Below, piece after piece: positions 1 through 8,393 of a DNA stretch of 64,000 nucleotides. How positions within the stretch are numbered: position 1 is the stretch's first letter; every line of letters starts with the position of its first letter. Location: assembly GCA_028285265.1 (NCBI GenBank), contig JANQPX010000034.1, forward strand, positions 1 through 64,000. The letters are read 5' to 3'. The position numbers and the translations under genes were made by a program. This DNA is from Geminicoccaceae bacterium. Lineage in GTDB: Bacteria; Pseudomonadota; Alphaproteobacteria; Geminicoccales; Geminicoccaceae. The notes below the pieces were generated by a model. That model was given only the letters and a program-made list of their open reading frames with translations. It made no database searches and was not told the origin of the DNA.

Positions 1-390
1 TATCCCTATCAGAATGAGTTTGCGCTCGCCTGCCTCCGGCTCGGTCAGCAAGCAGCCTGACCTGCCGAAAAACTTGGCCCAAACAGGCCTCTGCCGAGGT
101 CACCATCAATGATGCGCTGATCGTGCCTACGAAACCTGAAAAACGCTCCAGAACATCAGCTCAGAACCGAAAACAAGCAAAACCATCGGACCAAAATCCT
201 CACGCACGCCTTCGCACACATAATCAAACGCAAAACGACCTTGATCTAACCACCCTGTGAGAAATGCGGGCTAGTGGCCAGGGAGTGCCAATTCCGGCCG
301 CCAGGGAACCGGTGCTCAGCACCATCCGTGAGCAAAATGACCTTTAGAGTTTGGTTCCGCTTCCAACAAAGCAGCGCTCCTGCAATTTAC
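1..390. other. No recognisable gene at window start
   Basis: An open frame from base 1 gives about 19 residues ending in a stop near base 60; it could be the C-terminus of a gene lying outside the window, but it is too short to identify. The rest of the stretch shows no convincing start, ribosome site or conserved motif on either strand. Confidence 0.4.
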
Positions 391-1965
391 TCAACCGGGC
401 TTAAAACTCACCAACTGAAGAAACCTAACGTATCCATTCGAAAGGTGCGTTCGCCTATATTGGACTCGTGTCCCATGCTTGACGGAATAGTATCTTTCAA
501 CCAGAAAGCCGGGTTCCTTACAAAAAACGCGATACGAATCAAATGTTCCAGCCGGAACAGCTATTATTTCTCTTCCAGTAACCGAGCATTCAATTTTGCG
601 AGCAATACCGTTCTGTTCGTTTATTGTGGTGCTTGTTTCTCTAGCGCCGATGCGGAGTGGAAATAGCGCGCCTGAGTGTTGAACGACCTGAGAAGAGCCG
701 GTGCCCCAGGCGCATCCACGGTAGAAATTTCGCCGTCCCAAGGCGCCCCCAGCGTCGCTATCGGTGTTGTCCGTGTGGATGCAACCATCTGTATTTCTTT
801 TCAACACAACTTGGGTACCGTTACTTTCGATAACGCGGTCACTAAACGTCTCACCAGTGCCGGCTTTCCAGACCCATTCTGTGCCAACAGGATAGCTAGG
901 GTGGCCAATAGGCTCGACCTCGGCCTGCTTCTGTTGATCGAGAGATCGAAGCACCAGCTCATGAAAAACCGAACCTGATCGACCAGTACCAAAAAAAACG
1001 TGTGAGTTTGTGTCATCCAAAAACGACGCTTCAGTGTACAAATCTATCGATTCAGAGAAATGGGGTTTGAAATCGAGTCCATCGAAGCGTAAGTCAGCCT
1101 TGAATGTCAGAGTGTTTCCGACTTTTTCAATCTGGACTTTTGCAAGTCCCTCGAAAGACTCTGGTTCAGAAGTGAAGCGATCTTCTTCTTTAATTCTTGA
1201 TCCATTCTCAATCCATCTTCTTACAGAAATGCCTTTAAATGCAAAGTCATTAGCGAAATCAAGAAAGAATATTGACTGAGACGGTTCATTGTAAAAATTA
1301 GGATTGTTCTGAGAAGATCCGATTCCGAAAAAGATTCCTCCAGGGCCACCCCCGCCATATTGAGTGTATGTAAGAGATGCCACAAAATCGATTGAGAGGT
1401 AGTTCGATTTCTTTGTTCGGACGTATGCTCTTATGCTCGAAGTCCTTAAATTACTTTGTTCGATTGTGTAGGCGGAAGATACATCTTCAAGAAAACTCTC
1501 AAAAGATTCCTTGGAGAAGTCTGTCACAAAGAAATTGTCTGAGTCTGCTTCACCCGGTCGCAAACCGTGACCCAATTCATGGCCAAGGCTATACCAGCCA
1601 AAAAAATGAGTTATCTGTATCAGGATAGCTCTATTTGAGTTCAATCCCGCATATCCTAGGACCAAGAAACCAACCAGAACTAATAAGAGCGCACGCTTTG
1701 AAAATCGATCAGAATTAATTGTGATGTGATTGCGAACATTGAGATTTCGACCTGCTGCCATCCCTCCCCTATCGGCCCGTACGTTAACATTTTCGCTGGA
1801 AACTTTGAGATTGGAATCGGCTTTGCCAGTCGTCTGCTTTTTGTCATTGAAGTATTTGAAAACTGTCCAGAGCCCGCCAATCGCAGTCATAAGACCGCCA
1901 AATATCCATGCAACTATCGTACGATTTTCGGGATCCGCGAGAAATGTCCAAATCTGAGCCAGCAT
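391..1965 (-). CDS. Membrane-anchored protein of unknown function, 524 aa
   Basis: Not recognised as a named family. Residues about 17-38 form a first membrane helix. They are followed by a charged, Gly/Asn-rich stretch (about 45-83, with RADRGGMAAGRN) and a second hydrophobic helix (about 87-108). The remaining 400 residues look soluble and rich in beta structure, with several Cys in the last 130. The N-terminal pattern of helix, polar segment and Gly-rich AAGRN-type strand resembles an anchor module seen at the start of various bacterial signalling or TPR proteins; this is from memory, not a search. The Met start lacks a good Shine-Dalgarno. No operon partner is evident, and the next gene on this strand is separated by a repeat. 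Function cannot be assigned. Confidence 0.6.
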   Translation of the reverse strand: MLAQIWTFLADPENRTIVAWIFGGLMTAIGGLWTVFKYFNDKKQTTGKADSNLKVSSENVNVRADRGGMAAGRNLNVRNHITINSDRFSKRALLLVLVGFLVLGYAGLNSNRAILIQITHFFGWYSLGHELGHGLRPGEADSDNFFVTDFSKESFESFLEDVSSAYTIEQSNLRTSSIRAYVRTKKSNYLSIDFVASLTYTQYGGGGPGGIFFGIGSSQNNPNFYNEPSQSIFFLDFANDFAFKGISVRRWIENGSRIKEEDRFTSEPESFEGLAKVQIEKVGNTLTFKADLRFDGLDFKPHFSESIDLYTEASFLDDTNSHVFFGTGRSGSVFHELVLRSLDQQKQAEVEPIGHPSYPVGTEWVWKAGTGETFSDRVIESNGTQVVLKRNTDGCIHTDNTDSDAGGALGRRNFYRGCAWGTGSSQVVQHSGALFPLRIGARETSTTINEQNGIARKIECSVTGREIIAVPAGTFDSYRVFCKEPGFLVERYYSVKHGTRVQYRRTHLSNGYVRFLQLVSFKPG

Positions 1966-2083
1966 TCCAGGTCCGTCCGCCTCTTAGGCATGAAATCCGA
2001 CCAAAAACTATCATCGCTTATGAGTTTTGGATGGGCAACGGCTTTGGCAACTGCAATGCAGCCTTTATCGAGCTTGCGTCAGG

Positions 2084-2233
2084 TCTGGGTCAAACCCGGA
2101 ATCTAGCTCTCCTGGCGTAATGTCTGCTACGCGCCGCTAAGCCGCCACTCCGGTAGAAAATCATGCGGGATGACCGCTTCCGGGCGCATTTCTGCCGGAA
2201 CCTGCATGACTGGGAAGTGCCAAGAACGGACAC
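2084..2233. repeat. Direct repeat copy 1 (about 150 bp)
   Basis: Copy 1 of an imperfect direct repeat whose partner lies at 3354-3503. The first 29 bases (2085-2113 and 3355-3383) are identical, beginning CTGGGTCAAACCCGG. The rest is clearly related, including TGTCTGCTA, GCTTCCGGGCG and a shared end near GGACAC. It ends exactly at the stop of the minus-strand gene that follows. Confidence 0.75.
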
Positions 2234-3267
2234 TACATGCACTCCCGCTGGACGACCGTGCAGAGCATGTTGGCTCGGTTCATCCTTTCATCAATATTTC
2301 TTCTCACCTCTTTCATGGATAAGTCTCTTTCTTTTATCCTCCCTATGATATCTCTTAGATCCGCCTTGAACTCCCCAACGGTTACACTGTTAGCCTTTCC
2401 CAATATCGACGATCCAAATCCAAATAAAGTGGCAACACCGCCCACTGTAGCAGCGGTAACGCAAACTGCTGTTATGGGAGGATCTAAACAAAGAACCACA
2501 CCGACAATTCCAGTAGGCAGGCCTACTGCACCGGTCAAAATACTGACAACACTGGTATCATCGGCAAATTCTGTCCGATCGATCCGATTCAAAATCGATT
2601 CCATTCTTTCTGTTAGATCATTTGCCATTGCCAAATCATTCTTCTTCGTTAGCTCGTCTATTTCAGAGCGGATGTCGCGGATATTTTCTGCCAGCGCTGG
2701 ACATGAGGTAGTTTCGCCATCTATTTCGATGCGCTTGTCTGAAACCGGCAATTGTATCTCGCAATCGTCAGCAGGCTCTGGTTCAGAGACATCCTGAACC
2801 TGCTCAAGCTGTGGGCGACATTGCTTCATCATTTGATCCCAAACCTTCGGATCGCCAGAACCTCCACTCTTCACGAGATCTTTGCCAGTCTTGGAATTCC
2901 AGAACTCGTCTGATGGGCAGTGACCACATGCTGACGCTGCCCTCGCAGCAGCAATCGCTACCATTTCTCTGTAGATCTCAATTGCTCGCTTTCTTGCTGC
3001 CTCTCCCATTACACGACGCGAATTATGTGCGTACCGAATACAATTGCCATACACCAACACGGGTACATCTTCGCGATCGACCCAAAGCTTATAATCCAAC
3101 GAGCTAGGTGTGGTATTGCAACGCGCTTCGGCTTTTCGGCATTTTTCTAGTCGAGCCTCCCTTAGCTCGATTTGTTTGTCTCCGGTTGATTTAATGAGAT
3201 TCTGCGCAATAGCTGGACAGGACCACAAAAAAGCGAGCAATACGGTAACGTAAAATCCTTTTTGCAT
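2233..3267 (-). CDS. Exported coiled-coil protein of unknown function
   Basis: A 344-residue protein if started at the Met that heads a clear signal peptide (MQKGFYVTVLLAFLW, cleavage near PAIAQ); a Met five codons earlier is also possible. The mature part has many Cys (at least ten, probably disulfides in the periplasm). A charged heptad-like coiled coil lies around residues 195-235 (IRDIRSEIDELTKKND). A hydrophobic Gly-rich segment around 245-290 could insert in a membrane, and a basic helix closes the chain. No family is recognised. It sits alone between two copies of a direct repeat, which suggests it entered as a unit. A phage-like, envelope or toxin-like role would be speculation. Confidence 0.6.
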   Translation of the reverse strand: MQKGFYVTVLLAFLWSCPAIAQNLIKSTGDKQIELREARLEKCRKAEARCNTTPSSLDYKLWVDREDVPVLVYGNCIRYAHNSRRVMGEAARKRAIEIYREMVAIAAARAASACGHCPSDEFWNSKTGKDLVKSGGSGDPKVWDQMMKQCRPQLEQVQDVSEPEPADDCEIQLPVSDKRIEIDGETTSCPALAENIRDIRSEIDELTKKNDLAMANDLTERMESILNRIDRTEFADDTSVVSILTGAVGLPTGIVGVVLCLDPPITAVCVTAATVGGVATLFGFGSSILGKANSVTVGEFKADLRDIIGRIKERDLSMKEVRRNIDERMNRANMLCTVVQRECM

Positions 3268-3353
3268 AGCCAGCCACCCCAAAATCCATAAGAAATATCC
3301 TCTCAGATCTAAGTGTGACTCGGTGCATGGGTGTCAAACAGGCGAAGGTCGGC

Positions 3354-3503
3354 ACTGGGTCAAACCCGGAATCTAGCTCTCCTTGCCTGATGTCTGCTAT
3401 GAGCCGCCAACCTGCCGTTCAGGCAGAATTCGGTGCAGGATGTCTGCTTCCGAGCGCTTTTTTGCCGGAAGCGCTTCGGCCGAGACGTGCCAAAGATGGA
3501 CAC
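3354..3503. repeat. Direct repeat copy 2 (about 150 bp)
   Basis: Partner of the repeat at 2084-2233, same orientation, with a 29-base identical core at its left end. It lies between the exported coiled-coil gene and the end of the deoR-type gene. No other copy was seen in the window. Confidence 0.75.
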
Positions 3504-3596
3504 AAGCGGATGCAGGTGTCGTGAGAAGAATAACGATTTTGCGGACATCGGCGACTGGAACCAACCAATTTCACCTTGACGGCGAAGTCTGTTCCG

Positions 3597-4391
3597 TCAG
3601 GCTACGATCAGCTCGACCGAGTTCGCCAGGAGCCAATCCGAGATGTCGGCACCGGGATGCTCGTCGGTCAGGAGGAACGTTGGTTTGTCCTGAACCGAAA
3701 TGGGGACCAGATTGTCTCTGCCAAACTTGCTCGAATCGGCGACGATGATCACCCGGGCCGCCCGGCTCACCATCGGCCTGATGGCGGCGGCATCCTCGAA
3801 GAGGCTGACGGTAAACCCGCTGTCCGGCGACACACCACCGACGCCGATGATGGCGGTATCCGTGGTGACCGTGGTGAGCAGGCTGAACCCCTCAGTCCTC
3901 GTGGTCACCTGCGACCCAGCATGGTAGCGGCCGCCCATCACGTAGAGATCCCAGGTGACCGTTTTATCGACCAATGCCGGGATCAGGAGATTGTTGGTGA
4001 GCACGGTCAGACGAGTCTTTGAGGCCAGTTCTTTCGCAACCCCAAGCGTTGTCGTGCCGCCGTTGATGAAGAGCGTTTCGCCGTCCCCGACCAGAGCCGC
4101 GGTTTGTCTCGCGATGCGGTCCTTGGCCTCAACGTTGGCCTGATAGCGATTTACGATCGGTTCGTGCTGCAGGTTTTCGTCCGAGAGCGAGATCGCCCCG
4201 CCATGGGCACGCCTTAATTTTCCCTGAGCTGCAAGCGCGTCGAGATCGCGCCTGATAGTGTCGTCGCTCGCACTGAACATCTGCGACAGCTCGGCGACGC
4301 TCGCCTGCCCGTTCTGTTCGACCAACGACAGGATGTCACTGCGCCGCCTTAGCGGGAGACGCGCCGGGGCACTCGCTCTTCTTTGCGGCAT
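3597..4391 (-). CDS. DeoR-family transcriptional regulator of the sugar operon
   Basis: A 264-residue repressor, the usual DeoR length. The N-terminal winged helix-turn-helix (about residues 20-70) carries the family pattern ASVAELSQMFSASDDTIRRD. The C-terminal part is the DeoR sensor fold (DeoRC) with the typical NGGTTTLGVAKEL phosphosugar-binding loop and the late IIVADSSKFGR stretch. The start was set at the Met preceded by CAGGAG, about 55 codons inside a longer open frame. It is divergent from the kinase/aldolase/ABC genes, which it very probably represses, with a phosphorylated sugar as inducer (known for the family). Repeated motifs in the intergenic region suggest autoregulation. Confidence 0.92.
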   Translation of the reverse strand: MPQRRASAPARLPLRRRSDILSLVEQNGQASVAELSQMFSASDDTIRRDLDALAAQGKLRRAHGGAISLSDENLQHEPIVNRYQANVEAKDRIARQTAALVGDGETLFINGGTTTLGVAKELASKTRLTVLTNNLLIPALVDKTVTWDLYVMGGRYHAGSQVTTRTEGFSLLTTVTTDTAIIGVGGVSPDSGFTVSLFEDAAAIRPMVSRAARVIIVADSSKFGRDNLVPISVQDKPTFLLTDEHPGADISDWLLANSVELIVA

Positions 4392-4420
4392 CGCGTTCTC
4401 CTGTCTTCCGATGGATTGAC

Positions 4421-4487
4421 CGTTATCATTCTTGACCCCGCCATTCAATGCTGATAAACCGCAAAAAGTCGAATGATACCGCAGAAA
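4421..4487. promoter_or_regulatory. Candidate DeoR operator array
   Basis: Three related motifs lie about 22-30 bp apart between the divergent deoR and kinase genes: GATAAACCGCAAAAA (4453-4467), GATACCGCAGAAA (4475-4487) and, inverted, CGTTATCATTC (4421-4431, whose complement GAATGATAACG matches GAATGATACCG at 4471-4481). The first recurs, inverted and with one extra A, upstream of the ABC binding-protein gene. Helical-turn spacing fits a DeoR multimer; binding itself is inferred. Confidence 0.5.
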
Positions 4488-4539
4488 TTGCCGCGCTAAG
4501 CTATCGCATAGATGGACACCGCGGAATGGTAAAGAATAC

Positions 4540-5760
4540 TTGCCCGATAAATACACGTCTCTATCACGGGAAATCTACAAGGGCGCCAGCCGCCTCACCC
4601 CCATCTATTGCGGTTTCTCGGCCTGTATCGACCATCTCTACAATCTGGATCTCGTCTTGTGTGCGCTTAATGGCGCGAAAGGAAAAGCCGCCCGTACTTT
4701 TCAGGCGGAATTGGCATCCTTCGCCGATGCCGGACATGGCGGCGAGATTAAAGTCGATTGGGCCGAAGGGGCCTCATTTTTTTCGGGCTTGGCGCCAAAG
4801 CGCGTGCTTCCAGGTGGCACCGGCGTTCAGGTCGCCAACCAGCTCGCCTTGTTCGGCGCGAAGGCCGTTCTCGCGATCGAGCGTCGCGACCCGGCACTGC
4901 TCTCCCTCCTGCACCCCAATGTCATGCTCGTGCCAGCCGATCGTGCCACCGCACTCATCCCTTCAGAAAAGACGGCACCGGTCCACCCGATTATCGAATT
5001 TAGCCCGACCCGCCAGGGTAAAGGACCGACTCGGGCGGACCGCATCATCGTCCGTTTCTCCGAGGACCCGATCGAACAGGACGAAGCCTTCGCGCGTTAC
5101 ACTAGCAGCCCGGAGCCTTCAGCCGGTGCCGCCGTCGTGTCCGGTTTCAACGCACTCAGCGGTCACGAGCTCATACGCGCTCTAGCCTGGGGCGGTGACC
5201 TGCTACGACAATGGGCGGACGTCGGCATACCGCTCGTTCATCTGGAACTGGCGGACTTCCAAAGCCCGAGCGATCGCGACGCCATGTTCGCTGCCTTCGC
5301 TGGGCTCTACAGCTCGCTCGGCATGAACTTCGGCGAGCTGCATCAGCTTTATTCAGGCGATCTTCGCACACCCAATGCCATCCTGCACGCCGTCTGGAAC
5401 CTCGCTAGCGACCTTGGCCTGTCGCGGGTGACTGTTCACGAGGATCGCTGGGCATTGTCCTTCACGATGAGCGATCCAGCGGAGGAGCTGCGCGCCCTCG
5501 AATTCGGATGCCTGACGGCCTCCGCACGCGCCCATGCCGGCCAGCCGACCCGGCCTGCCGGGTTGCCAGAAGGTGCCAAGCTCGCTTTGCCTCCCTGGCC
5601 TCCCATCGCCAAAGCGCCGACAGGCGGACATTTCGTGAGCTGTGCCGCCCCCCATCTTGACAACCCCGCATCAACGATCGGCCTCGGCGACTCGTTTCTC
5701 GCCGGCACGCTTGCCGTTCTTGCGGGATTCCGTTCAACCTCGACTTGGAAAGACCCGTAA
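4540..5760 (+). CDS. ADP-dependent phosphofructokinase/glucokinase-family sugar kinase
   Basis: A 406-residue protein matching the ADP-dependent phosphofructokinase/glucokinase family of the ribokinase superfamily. Supporting features are an early substrate-side segment with PIYCGFSACIDHL, a VLPGGTGVQVANQLALFG nucleoside-kinase-like glycine stretch near residue 90, and the terminal ribokinase anion-hole/catalytic motif STIGLGDSFLAGT with the general-base Asp near residue 385. In this family the phosphoryl donor is ADP rather than ATP; the best-studied members are archaeal and animal. The start is TTG with a weak ribosome site. It overlaps the aldolase by one base (TAATG), so the two likely act in sequence on one sugar: phosphorylation to a 1,6-bisphosphate-like product, then cleavage. 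The substrate is not visible. Confidence 0.75.
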   Translation: MPDKYTSLSREIYKGASRLTPIYCGFSACIDHLYNLDLVLCALNGAKGKAARTFQAELASFADAGHGGEIKVDWAEGASFFSGLAPKRVLPGGTGVQVANQLALFGAKAVLAIERRDPALLSLLHPNVMLVPADRATALIPSEKTAPVHPIIEFSPTRQGKGPTRADRIIVRFSEDPIEQDEAFARYTSSPEPSAGAAVVSGFNALSGHELIRALAWGGDLLRQWADVGIPLVHLELADFQSPSDRDAMFAAFAGLYSSLGMNFGELHQLYSGDLRTPNAILHAVWNLASDLGLSRVTVHEDRWALSFTMSDPAEELRALEFGCLTASARAHAGQPTRPAGLPEGAKLALPPWPPIAKAPTGGHFVSCAAPHLDNPASTIGLGDSFLAGTLAVLAGFRSTSTWKDP

Positions 5761-6767
5761 TGACCCATCTCGACGCCGATATCCTGCCGGATCCGGGAAA
5801 GCTCCGTGGCCTTCAAATGGTCACGAGTGCTGACGGCTTCTTCCTCACCTGCGCTCTCGACCATGGCGACGATTATCGGGAGCTGATTGATCCGGACCTG
5901 GGCAAGGTTCCTTACGAGCGCACCGTCGAGAGCAAGCTCAGGCTCATCGAAACGCTGTCCCCGCATGTCAGCTCGTTCCTGCTCGACCCGGAATATGCTG
6001 CAGCGCATGCGATCCTGTCCGGTAAGCTCTCCCGCGATACTGGCCTCATGGTGTGTGTCGAGGAGGAGGGCGGCTATCTCGGCACCGGCCCCAGGGGTGA
6101 AACCCGGTATCGCAAGAACTGGAACGCCTCGAAAATCAAGAAAATGGGCGGCGATATGTGCAAGCTGCTCTGGTACTTCCGCCCAGACGGTCCCATCGAT
6201 CAGGTCCAGCGCGACATCGTCGCCAAGCTGGTCAAGGACTGTGCCAACGTCTCTCTGCCCCTGGTGGTCGAGCCGATCTGGAACCCTTTGGACGGCGAAG
6301 ATTCATCTTCGGATGCATGGCAGGACCGGCGCGCCGAAGGCGTGGTCGAATCGGCGGTTATCGCATGTGAGCTTGGTGCCGACATGCTGAAGCTCGAATT
6401 TCCGGGGCGCGTGGCGACCGAAGAGCAACAGCGCGCATCGGCGGAGCGCTGCCGGCGGATTTCGGAAGCGGTGGACATCCCCTGGGTGATCCTGTCGGCC
6501 GGCGTCGACTATGACGATTTCCGGCTTCAGGTTCGCCTCGCTTGCGAGGGTGGCGCCGCAGGTTTCGTCGCGGGACGGTCGATCTGGCGGGATGCTGTTC
6601 CCAAGGGCGGTTCCGATAGTTCGAAGGAAGGTGTCGACCGCGCAGCCTCCAGATTGGCGGAACTTGCAGAGATCACCGCCAAGCATGGAGCGCCTTATAA
6701 GCCGATCCTGGATTCGGCTGCTGTAACGAGATCGCTTGAGAAATATTGGTATCATGACTGGCAATAG
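5760..6767 (+). CDS. LacD-type tagatose 1,6-bisphosphate aldolase
   Basis: A 335-residue class I (Schiff-base) aldolase of the LacD family, which also includes YihT of sulfoquinovose degradation. It makes dihydroxyacetone phosphate plus an aldehyde from a ketose bisphosphate or related sugar. The barrel strands can be followed: CALDHGDDYRELI near the start, LLDPEYAA, TGLMVCVEEEGG, LVVEPIWNP, ADMLKLEFPG with the likely Schiff-base Lys, WVILSAGVDYDDF and GAAGFVAGRSIW near the end. The ATG overlaps the kinase stop, indicating translational coupling; a TTG five codons upstream is less likely. The partner kinase suggests a tagatose-6-P, fructose-6-P or sulfofructose-like substrate, and the sequence does not choose between them. 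Confidence 0.85.
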   Translation: MTHLDADILPDPGKLRGLQMVTSADGFFLTCALDHGDDYRELIDPDLGKVPYERTVESKLRLIETLSPHVSSFLLDPEYAAAHAILSGKLSRDTGLMVCVEEEGGYLGTGPRGETRYRKNWNASKIKKMGGDMCKLLWYFRPDGPIDQVQRDIVAKLVKDCANVSLPLVVEPIWNPLDGEDSSSDAWQDRRAEGVVESAVIACELGADMLKLEFPGRVATEEQQRASAERCRRISEAVDIPWVILSAGVDYDDFRLQVRLACEGGAAGFVAGRSIWRDAVPKGGSDSSKEGVDRAASRLAELAEITAKHGAPYKPILDSAAVTRSLEKYWYHDWQ

Positions 6768-6804
6768 CCTTTTGGGGCATGGAAGTCCGCAATGAGGCAA
6801 GTGT

Positions 6805-6836
6805 CGCGTTTTTATGCAGGATTTTGCGGTTTTATC
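6805..6836. promoter_or_regulatory. Second candidate DeoR operator, upstream of ABC importer
   Basis: TTTTGCGGTTTTATC (6822-6836) is the inverse complement of the motif at 4453-4467 with one additional A. A weaker copy, CGCGTTTTTATGC, lies about 20 bp before it. A TATAAT hexamer at 6870-6875 could be the -10 box of a promoter here, although no good -35 stands at 17 bp. Confidence 0.45.
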
Positions 6837-7042
6837 GGGTTGACCAGCAAGTCTTGCCTGATAAAGTCGTATAATATTGCGCAAAGAAGCCTTCGTCAGA
6901 AGGCATGGAAGGCTTGCTGACAGGCAAGGCGGCTAGCACGACGACCTCCTTGCCTCTTTCAAAATCCAGGCCTCGAAAAGAGCCGGCAAGTCTTCCGCAT
7001 TCATCGGCTGGGCGAAAGCCGGGCCAGAACAGGGAGGACAGA

Positions 7043-8290
7043 GTGAATATCACAAAGACTTCGACGCTGCTGATGTCAGCAGCTTTTGCGGCGACGCTCG
7101 GCGTATCGGCTGCGCATGCCGAGGCAGATCTCGAATTCATTCAATGGTGGGAGCCGGAGCTTCCCGCTGGCGCGCTGCGTGGGATCATGGACGAGTTCGA
7201 AGCGCAAAACCCCGGCATCACCGTCTCACTGGTGAGTGGGCCCTATGCCAGCACGCGGGACCAGATCGTGGTGGGTGCTGCCTCGGGCACGCTGAGCGAT
7301 GTCGTCGGCCTAGACGGTGCCTGGGTCAACGATCTCGCGAAGCAGGGCGCGATCGCGCCGATGGACAGCCTGATGGAGGCTTCCGGCTTCGATTCAGAAC
7401 AGGTCGCGGCCATCATCAGCCTCGATGGCAACAGCTACATGTTTCCCGTAGCGTCATTCGTCTATCCGATCTTCGTCAATCTCGATCTGATGGCCGAAGC
7501 CGGCCTCGAAAGCCCACCCACCACCAGGACAGAATTCGTCGAGGCGGCAACGATGCTGACCGATGAGTCCAAGAACCAGTATGGCTGGGTTCTGCCGCTC
7601 TCTCTGCAGGCCCCGAACGGCATCCAGAACGACGTAATGTCCTGGGTCTGGGCCTCGGGCGACAGCATGATGAAGGACGGCAAGCCCGATCTCACCAACG
7701 ACAACGTGGTCGGGACGCTCGAATACGTCAAATCAATGTATGACGAAGGGCTGATTTCGCCGGGCGCGTTCGCCAAGAAGGAGCAGGACAAAGTCGAGGA
7801 ATTCGTGAATGGCCGCGTAGGTATGATGGTAGATTCGCTCGCCCACATCAACCTGATCCGCGAGCGCAATCCAGATCTCAACTTCGGGATCACGGCTCTA
7901 CCCGCCAAGGACGGTTATGACGGTGCACGCGGTCTGCCTTATGCCTCCTGGGGTATCGGGATCAGCGAGCACAGCGAACACAAGGAAGAAGCGTTCAAGC
8001 TCGTCGCCTACCTTATGAGCGAAGAGGTCAATGCGAAGCTCGTGTCGATCGCCAATGCCTTCCCAGGCAATGTCAACGCGGAGCCGGACTTCGTGACCTC
8101 GGACGAGCTATTCGGCACGGCCTTCGAGATCTTCCAGACCGGCTATCTCGCCAACGAGTTCGTGGGGCTTCCGGTGGCCGAGGAGCTGATGCGTCTTCTC
8201 GGTGTCGAGGTCCAGCAAATGCTCGACGGCAACCAGTCCGCGGCGGACGCGGCGGCGAATGCCCAGGCGAAATGGGAAGCCGAATTCTGA
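7043..8290 (+). CDS. ABC sugar transporter, periplasmic substrate-binding protein
   Basis: A 415-residue family 1 extracellular solute-binding protein. The GTG start follows a strong AGGGAGGAC ribosome site and gives a Sec signal peptide (about residues 1-25, cleavage after SAAHA). The mature protein starts with ADLEFIQWWEP, the usual first strand. Later segments typical of the family are DVVGLDGAWVNDLAKQG (hinge region) and GLPYASWGIGISEHSEHKEEAFKL near residue 310. It captures a sugar or oligosaccharide in the periplasm and hands it to the two permeases encoded directly downstream. A 275-bp leader separates it from the aldolase, so it probably has its own promoter, under the DeoR regulator. 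Confidence 0.9.
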   Translation: MNITKTSTLLMSAAFAATLGVSAAHAEADLEFIQWWEPELPAGALRGIMDEFEAQNPGITVSLVSGPYASTRDQIVVGAASGTLSDVVGLDGAWVNDLAKQGAIAPMDSLMEASGFDSEQVAAIISLDGNSYMFPVASFVYPIFVNLDLMAEAGLESPPTTRTEFVEAATMLTDESKNQYGWVLPLSLQAPNGIQNDVMSWVWASGDSMMKDGKPDLTNDNVVGTLEYVKSMYDEGLISPGAFAKKEQDKVEEFVNGRVGMMVDSLAHINLIRERNPDLNFGITALPAKDGYDGARGLPYASWGIGISEHSEHKEEAFKLVAYLMSEEVNAKLVSIANAFPGNVNAEPDFVTSDELFGTAFEIFQTGYLANEFVGLPVAEELMRLLGVEVQQMLDGNQSAADAAANAQAKWEAEF

Positions 8291-8393
8291 TTGTGATCGT
8301 TCCAAGCGGAGCACCGTCGCGCCCCTTCACGGCGGCGCTCCGCTTGGTCAGCATCCACGAACACCGTTGTCTTATCGTAGTGATGGCCAGCCG

